A DNA stretch of 64,000 nucleotides. Origin: Polyporus tsugae. Its lineage: Eukaryota; Basidiomycota; Agaricomycetes; Polyporales; Polyporaceae. Below are positions 57,747 through 64,000 of the stretch, in pieces. Below the pieces are notes generated by a model. That model was not told where the DNA came from and searched no databases. It was given only the letters and a program-made list of their open reading frames with translations. Location of the stretch: positions 1,984,001 to 2,048,000 of the forward strand of contig JAHRBS010000004.1 in assembly GCA_024305745.1 (NCBI GenBank). Direction: 5' to 3'. A program made the position numbers and the translations under genes. Positions within the stretch are counted from its first letter, which is position 1; every line of letters starts with the position of its first letter.

Positions 57747-60377
57747 TGGACGTCCTCCCCACGTCCGCTGAATTCTTTCGTGGCGCGCCGTCCGTACGAA
57801 GGTCCAGGGGACATCTGGCTCGCTACCATTCTCGGCTCTCAGATTCACAGCAGGTTTGCCAATTGCCTTTGCGCAAGTGCGGGCGCAACTCCGGCCGCAT
57901 TGCAATTCCTACAATAAATTTGCCCATCTTAGCCAGGATCATTCGACGGCATGACGGCTCGCGGCGGACGATCAATTGGCAACGCCAAGTCGGCGTCCCG
58001 CGGGCAAGCATCGCGCCTTCGGAAGATGCGCCTTCTGCGATTCCGGTGCAGAACGACGCGCTGCGGTCGTTGTGATTCCTCGCAAGGAAATGTCCGACTT
58101 GAACGCAAGGGCGACGACAGCGAACAGCAAGGGTCGGGCACGTTGCCTGCGCTCGGACGCTCAGACCCTGGAGAACCTGAGACGGCCGCTGACCAGCACG
58201 GCGTGAACCGCAGGTTCCCCCGGCCCCGCCGCACGGCGGTAGCAGGAAATCAGAATGTATGCTGTCAGTGGAGGTGTTCAGTTCCTCCTCATCAACGTCA
58301 GGAATACGTCATGCCCCGTACCGTCCTGCGCTCGTCCAGCGGGAAGGCGCCTCGATTGATTCGATAAGGTGACTGATGGGAAAGTCATCCTGAGAGCGGT
58401 GTGTGCGCGGCGTGGAGAGAAGAGATTCTGACCTGAGATGATCCTTGTAATGTCATCGCACCAGACATCCTTGCGAACAACTTGCGAATATTCGCAATAC
58501 GTACATAGCACCGGCATGTCACCTCTCTTACATTCGCAACTGGTAATTCGCAAGCTCCTTACGTCCGCTGGCGGAAGCACTTGCAAGATATGGGCGTGGG
58601 ACCTGGCTGATGTTCAGATCTTCTTGGGTTGGCCAGCCTTGCAGACTTGACTGCCCGGTGTGGTGATGGTACCGACCAGGGGATACCGGGTGAGCGGTTC
58701 TGTCTTGATACGAATACCTGCAAGAGCGAGAGACATGTAAGAAACGACGCAAGATGGTCATCGCGCCGGGGTGCAGGTCATGAAGTAGTAATTGGATTAC
58801 TGCTACGTCGGACAGAAAGCGACAGTGTTCCTCGGCGCACGAGCCTGTCGGACGGAGAAGTAGGGGCTTACCTAAATCATAAGATATGAGCCTGATCTGG
58901 TAGGGGTAGCTGCCTGCAGGCAGACAACGTGTTCAACCCCACGCAGCTCACGCCCAGAAAGGGACCAATTGGCAAAGGTTCCGAGGAACCTGCTGGATTA
59001 GACGGCGGGCAGGAGATCTAAGCGGGCCACGCCTTTAGAGCGTTGTGATTGAGCCAACCGCCTACGACGTTTCGTCGGCTCCTGCACCTTGAAGTATTCG
59101 CTGGACGTCCACCGCACACGCATCCTCCTCTCTCCTCTCCTCCTTCCCTTGGCGGCTTCCGTTGGTTTATCGCCACCGAGCGCAGATTAGGTTCTCTCGC
59201 TCAGTGTTCGACACCTCTCTCCCCCCCTCCCCCCTGGCACCAACTCCTGCGTGGTCTTCTGCTCGTCGCGGATAACCTCGTACTGGCCGCCAGCTCTCGA
59301 TAGAAGACGGCAGATTCGCCCGAAGTCCCTCCTTAGTTCCCCCCAGTCGTTCGTTCGTTCGTTCGGTCTCGTACGCGGTTCGCCAGTATCCCAGAACAAG
59401 AAGAATTTAATTGAATAAGGTCGGCATTTAATTCCTTGGATCCCGATTCCGTTGGTTCGTCGAGGTTGTGCAAGAGGGCTTACAACGACATCGGTGTCTG
59501 TGAGTGCCGACTGTGTGGTGGAATGAGGCGCAAGCGATTGGACGGGGACTGACGGGAGTCCGTTTTGGCGGGCCAGATTTTGCAGGCTCAAGACTAGTCG
59601 AATCGTGCGCCGAGTCGATCGTCGATTGGAAGGTATCGATACTGTACTGGACGTGAAGAGGAGATCAAACTTGGTGAGCCTTGTCTGTCATTCAATTTCG
59701 GTTTCCTTCCATCTTTGGCTGGGGCGGGGCCGCAAAACGTGGCCCGTGGGAAGCGGCCATGGCGTACTCCTGCCACGAAAGGAAAGGCGCGGGCTGCGGT
59801 GCTCAGCCGATCGCGCTGAAACCGACCACTGGCAGGAGCTCGCAGGCGAGGGTCAATGACATAGGGGCTCCATGCTGCCATCTGGCTACAGCAGTTGCCG
59901 TGCAAGGAGCTCGTCATGGGATGCCAGTCCGGCGAGGATGGCGATGCGGAGGCAAAGGGAGCGGCCTCGCACGAGGCATCTGATGCTGTGACAAGCTTAA
60001 GGGCCTGGACGATAGCATCGGGATTAATGCTTTCACGACACCGACTTATTATCGGATTATTAAGTATGCCTTGTTGGGAGCGGATAGTCGCAGCCAGTAG
60101 TCGCCCATTGTCCCCTCCCCATCACTGCGCGCCTATCCTCGCCCGGTCTTCCGGTCCCCTTATATCGCTCTATTTCACCCGCCCTTCTTCTTGTCCTCCC
60201 CGTCTGGACTCGACGTTTGCAACGTCCGGTCTCGTCTCCCCCCGCCCCCCGCGTCCTGTTTATATCTTAACGATCCCACTCACGATCTCTCATAACGTTC
60301 TTTCCAGTCTCCTGCGACGATCGCCCCACTGCATCTCTAACCACCTCCACCAAGTTCCCCATATCTGCGGGAGTTGC
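57747..60377. other. Gene-poor region upstream of the G1 cyclin
   Basis: No gene could be supported in these 2.6 kb. A frame near 57960-58206 has CAFCDSGAERRAAVVVIP and may be a remnant. From about 60090 the + strand becomes pyrimidine-rich with TATATC at 60160-60165 and TTATATC near 60259, which look like the cyclin's core promoter and leader. Confidence 0.4.
58471..58553. repeat. Cluster of TTGCGAA motifs with a 16-base perfect palindrome
   Basis: TTGCGAA occurs at 58471-58477. TTGCGAATATTCGCAA at 58482-58497 is a perfect palindrome. ATTCGCAA recurs at 58532-58539 and 58546-58553. Five half-sites in 83 bases suggest a protein-binding array or the end of a small element. Confidence 0.6.
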
Positions 60378-60606
60378 ATGATCATTCGGCCCTCCCGTGA
60401 GTTTTTCCTCGCCGCGTTCACCCCCCGCGTTTCAGTGTAGCGTAGATTGCGCCGAGTCCTCTCCGGACCTTCAAACCGTGATGTGACGATCGGACACTGT
60501 CCTCTTCGCGTGCACCCGCCATCCTGGCCGTGAAATGTTCACGTTCACTTGCATCTTTGGCATTGCGTCCACTCCTCTTCTTGACCCCTCTGCCTTCTGC
60601 CTGTGA
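60378..60606 (+). promoter_or_regulatory. Upstream ORFs in the G1 cyclin leader
   Basis: Three short upstream reading frames precede the cyclin ATG: 60378-60440 (20 codons plus stop), a minimal ATG-TGA at 60481-60486, and 60535-60606 (23 codons plus stop). If transcription starts near the TATA-like sequence at 60160, all three lie in the leader. A possible GTGAGT donor near 60396 could remove part of the first by splicing. Confidence 0.45.
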
Positions 60607-60733
60607 GCGAGCGTGGTGTCTTCTTGGTTACCCCGCGCAGTCTCGCACCGTGGCCGACGATCTACGACGTTCCTAAGCTCTGTTATTCCATTCAACTATT
60701 CAACACGCCCCGCTTGAGTCACATTGTGTCGTC

Positions 60734-62236
60734 ATGATGTCTTCTGCCCCCCTTGCTTCCAATTTGACCTCTCATACCACCTCTTCCTCGTTTAGCATCC
60801 CAATAGCAGGCACCGGTCAACACCCCCCACCCTCTCCGGATTCCGCAATGAAGGACGTCTCCAACTCAACCAGGGCTGCGCGCCCCTCCGCTTATCCCAA
60901 GAAGAAGCCGTCTCCCTATGGCGTCTCCAAGTCTTCTCGGCGACAAAGCCCACTCTATCCCCCTCATTCTCTTGTCAGGAAGACACCCCGCGCCGCAAAG
61001 GCGGAGATGATCGCGCAGCGTCAGAGGTACGCGCAGATCAGCGCTCTCAGACGGGAAGGCATTTACTTGGAGGAGGAATATCACGAAGAAATTCGAGGGT
61101 ATATGCACGAGATGGAGGTGAGTTCTACTCGGCTACGTCGCGTCATCCGTTTGTAAAGTCTTACGTCTTGTTCCACCCAGCGCTTGACGATGTGCTCGAT
61201 TTCGTCCATGGATCAGCAACCAGAGATCCGGTGGCATATGCGGCCGTGTCTTGTCGACTTCCTCGTCGAGCTTCACTTCATGTTCCGACTACGTCCCGAG
61301 ACACTCTACCTGACGTTAAACATCATCGACCGCTACGTCTCGAAGCGGGTCGTGTATGTGAAGCACTATCAGCTTGTTGGCTGCGCCGCCCTCTGGATCG
61401 CCGCCAAGTTCGAGGACGCGAAGGAGCGCGTACCAACCGTGCACGACTTGGCGCAGATGTGCCAGGAGACGTACGACGAGTCCGCGTTCATCCAGATGGA
61501 GGGTCACGTTCTCTCGACCATCCAGTGGGCGCTCGGACACCCGACCGCCGAGTCTTGGTTGCGCATTTTCTGCTGTGGCCCGATCATGGAGGAGCAGAAG
61601 GTTCAGCACGTCGCTCGGTTCCTCATGGAGATCACCCTCTTCTACCGCGAATTCGTGCAGTACCCTTCGTCGGCCATCGCTCTTGGTGCCCTCACTCTCG
61701 CTCGCTACCTCTGCGGTAAGGGTCGCCGGATCTTCGAGGAGACGGAGGAGTGTCTGGAGATCGTCGACCACCTCGACAGCCGGTTAGCGAAGCACGCCAA
61801 CGACCTCTCGGAGACGCTGGTCAAGAAGTACTCGTACGCTTTCTACTCAAAGGCTGCTACCTTCACCCTCCAGTTCTATCTGCAAGGTGGACGGTTCGAG
61901 CGCCAGCCACTCGTGACGTTGCCCATGACGCCTATACGCACCTACTCTCCGAAGGTCTGTACACCAATGAGCGTTTCGACAACGGCATCCGACTTCTCGG
62001 ATGACATGCCAGCGACCCCCACGAGCCCCATCCTCTCGAGCGACGCTTTCTCAGGATCTTACATGTCCGACGACAAGGAGAACTTGCCTTCACCCAAGTT
62101 TGAGCCCGTGATCAACAAGCAGCTCATCGAGCAGGTGCCAGAGCAGTTCTTGCCTCACGACTTCGTCGCGTACCAGAGGCAAGCCCTCCACACCCTCAAT
62201 GTATCTTCTCCGCGTCCCGCCGCAATGGTTTCGTAG
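60734..62236 (+). CDS. CLN1: G1/S cyclin (CLN type)
   Basis: Two exons (intron 61118-61180) give 479 residues. The Ser/Pro-rich N-terminus (MMSSAPLASNLTSHTTSSSF) leads to a basic stretch and the cyclin box: EEYHEEIRGYMHEMERLTM, MRPCLVDFLVELHFMFRL, TLYLTLNIIDRYVSKRVVYV, HYQLVGCAALWIAAKFED. The MRPCLVDFLVE helix corresponds to the conserved MRxxLxDW region that contacts the kinase. A C-terminal cyclin fold (TLARYLCGKGRRIFEETEEC) and a tail with PMTPIRTYSPKV and many Ser/Thr-Pro sites follow, as in unstable G1 cyclins. It should activate CDK1 for Start. B-type destruction boxes were not seen, so CLN type is favoured. The first in-frame ATG is at 60734; a second follows directly. Confidence 0.82.
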
Positions 62237-63107
62237 GATCGGCGCCGTCCTTCGCATCCCCTCAACCTCCGTCCTCCCGCCGTCGTCAACACCGCCGCCC
62301 TGGTGTATAGGTTGTAAAAAGTTTTCATCCCGCTGTCCTTCATCCTGCAGTCCCTCTCGTCGCACAAAATGTATCAACACATCATACACGTCGCTCGTCG
62401 GCATCCCACCACGCATTCTGTCCGGTCATCATCAACATCATCGACTCATCATCCATGCATTCTTTCCCTGCAATAGTCTCTCGTCTCTCCTGTTTTCTGC
62501 CCGACGCCGCCGTCGCCTATACGAGTACAAGAACCAAGTCGAATCGGACGGGTCGAAACCAAGAAGCACCGCCTTGTACGCATCCTCTCGTGTACGATTA
62601 GGACCCCGCGCAGTCCCCCGGTGTATCCGTCGTTCGACCGCATTCCGGCACCAACTCTTGTTCTCGCGCGCGAACATTTCGATACATAATCTAGCCTATG
62701 CATCCCCGCCTTTCCTTTCTGCGCACCTATCTGGGTCGCTTTACGCGACGAACCTAGTCCCCACTTTGCCCCCTGATCCAACTTAACCGCCGCCTTCGTT
62801 CATATCTTATTCTTCACGTTTATTGTACATTTCATTCACATCGTCCGCGTCGTCGTCCGCCCTGCAATCCCCCCGATCCCGTTGCGCATTGTGTCATATC
62901 ACCCGTTTAGTCGCCGAATTCTTCCGTACAATCTCGTCAATGTTGCAGCATCGAACCATCGTCAACAATCATCTGTCGTAGTCTGGGCCTGACGGGTCCG
63001 CCGCACTGTTCCGCACACACTCTGTCGTTTACATTACACAGTCAATCGTGCATCGAAATGACATTATCCTGTACAGATCGCCCGCCACCACCGGTGGCGA
63101 ACCTGAC
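62237..63107. other. 3' region of the cyclin gene
   Basis: These 871 bases hold the cyclin 3' UTR and convergent sequence. Pyrimidine-rich runs and short frames are present. No gene was supported. Confidence 0.45.
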
Positions 63108-63613
63108 TCAAGTCAAGGGGGTTGGCAGGCGCAGGCACAATACGTCCAAAACCGTCCAGATCCATGCACGCCGCCCCGACACCCACAAAGAAGATGGCGC
63201 CATCTCTGAATATGCATTACTGTGGTGCTGGCTATGCACGATAACATGTCGATCACGCTGTGGTGGCCGTGTCGGCCCCATTGCAGCACAAGGTGCAGGG
63301 TGAGTACTTGAGTGATCGGACGGCGACGCCGTTCTGTTCTTCCATGTAACCAGGGTGAGGTAAACGTATCCCACCAGACCCACGGCGAGCACGCCTGGAC
63401 GCCCCCCTCCGGACGCCCCGGCGGATCGCGAATTAAGGCACGCGCACGCCCAGAAGAATGATGCTGGGACGCCGGGCTCACTCTCCGGGCCTTCGAGCGG
63501 GACGACGCACGAGGCACAGTGGTCTTTGTCTCGCTGCTCCCGAGTCCCGTGCGCACTGGCGTGGTCATACCCCCGGCAGCGGGAGGAGCGAAGCTTGTGG
63601 TCTTGTGCTCCAT
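63108..63613 (-). CDS. Candidate single-pass membrane protein
   Basis: The ATG at 63613 starts MEHKTTSFAPPAAGGMTTPV with a basic Ser-rich stretch (RASSRSKARRVSPASQHH). Intron 63395-63447 (GTGCGC donor, GTCCAG acceptor, 53 bases) joins GR to VLAVGLVGYVYLTLVTWKN, a likely membrane helix followed by basic residues. The C-terminal frame remains open to 63108, but a further intron near DHS may shorten the protein. It would be a tail-anchored or mitochondrial-type small protein. No family was recognised. Confidence 0.38.
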
Positions 63614-64000
63614 GGCGCGATGCTGACTCTGCAGAGCTGTTTGTCCTGACTGGATCTGGGTGATGCATACCAACTGAGCACCCCCGGCCACAACCCGGCC
63701 AACAGCTTCCCCGATGCAAACCAGGGATAACCAATGGACGTTGTCGACGCCGTTGATGGCTACGTCAGTCAGTCAGACTTGCAGGGGGCTTGGAGCGCCA
63801 GCGCCGAGCTGCGCCGTCACAACTAGTAATAATAATATATCGATGCGGAAGGAGGTCCTGGCAGGCTTATTCCAATTTCTGGGCATGATGTGCCTTTACT
63901 GCTTCCGCCTGTGATCGTGCACAAACGACGTTTACCATAAAGCGGTGGTTCATGTGCAAAGGGCTGCAGAGGGCGGCTGGAGGGGCGGGCGGACGATTCC
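63614..64000. other. Window end, no gene seen
   Basis: Only short open frames occur here. This is probably the promoter of the minus-strand membrane-protein candidate. AT-rich TAATAATAATATAT lies near 63825-63840. Confidence 0.4.

Noticed and set aside
59895..60440. Plus-strand open frame of 181 codons before the cyclin
   Set aside because: Composition is that of a pyrimidine-rich promoter and leader (Ser/Pro/Leu/Arg mix) without domain-like pattern, and it spans the TATA-like elements.
1..64000. Intact transposon, integrated virus, biosynthetic cluster or CRISPR-like array
   Set aside because: No reverse transcriptase, integrase, transposase, capsid, long terminal repeat, large synthase domain or regular spaced repeat was seen. 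The RdRPs are of the cellular two-barrel type, not viral.

Overview
The window reads as nuclear DNA of a filamentous basidiomycete, most likely an Agaricomycete. Genes are dense and split by many GT-AG introns, mostly 45-65 bases. Several families are typical of that group: tandem cellular RNA-dependent RNA polymerases, uncharacterised coiled-coil paralogs, a small tryptophan-rich family and a MARVEL membrane protein. No bacterial operon, CRISPR array, intact transposon, rRNA or convincing tRNA was seen. All gene models were assembled by hand from reading frames and splice signals. Exon edges are therefore predictions, and names rest on recognised motifs, not on a search.

Region 1-16.8 kb is almost all housekeeping. 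It holds the 3' part of a SWI1-type ARID subunit of SWI/SNF (+), a WD40 protein with SUMO-interaction-like motifs (-), a mitochondrial D-2-hydroxyacid dehydrogenase (+), a RAP1-type telomere protein with BRCT and Myb domains (+), a PITSLRE-class CDK11 kinase (-) and the NUP155/NUP170 nucleoporin (+).

Region 17-29 kb carries two tandem paralogous coiled-coil proteins (+), MMM1 of the ER-mitochondria tether (-), a tubulin-tyrosine-ligase-like protein (+), the RNA polymerase subunit RPB8 (+), a poor stretch of about 1.5 kb, a four-helix MARVEL protein (-) and two weak small genes.

Region 29-42 kb holds a large disordered protein with a repeated basic motif (-), a Sec7/PH Arf exchange factor (-), a small Agaricomycete-type protein (+), pescadillo/NOP7 (-) and SmD2 (+). 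Region 42-51 kb holds two tandem RNA-dependent RNA polymerases (-), the RNA-silencing part of the window.

Region 52-64 kb holds a 4E-T-like eIF4E-binding protein with a mixed-charge domain (+), about 4.6 kb with few genes, a G1/S cyclin with upstream ORFs in its leader (+), and a possible single-pass membrane protein (-).

Five gene pairs are head to head across 167-558 bases and probably share promoters. No new defence or mobile system was found. The items most worth following up are the paired RdRPs, the telomere-repeat-like motif upstream of the RAP1 homolog, the cyclin uORFs, the basic-motif repeat protein and the two lineage-restricted paralogs.
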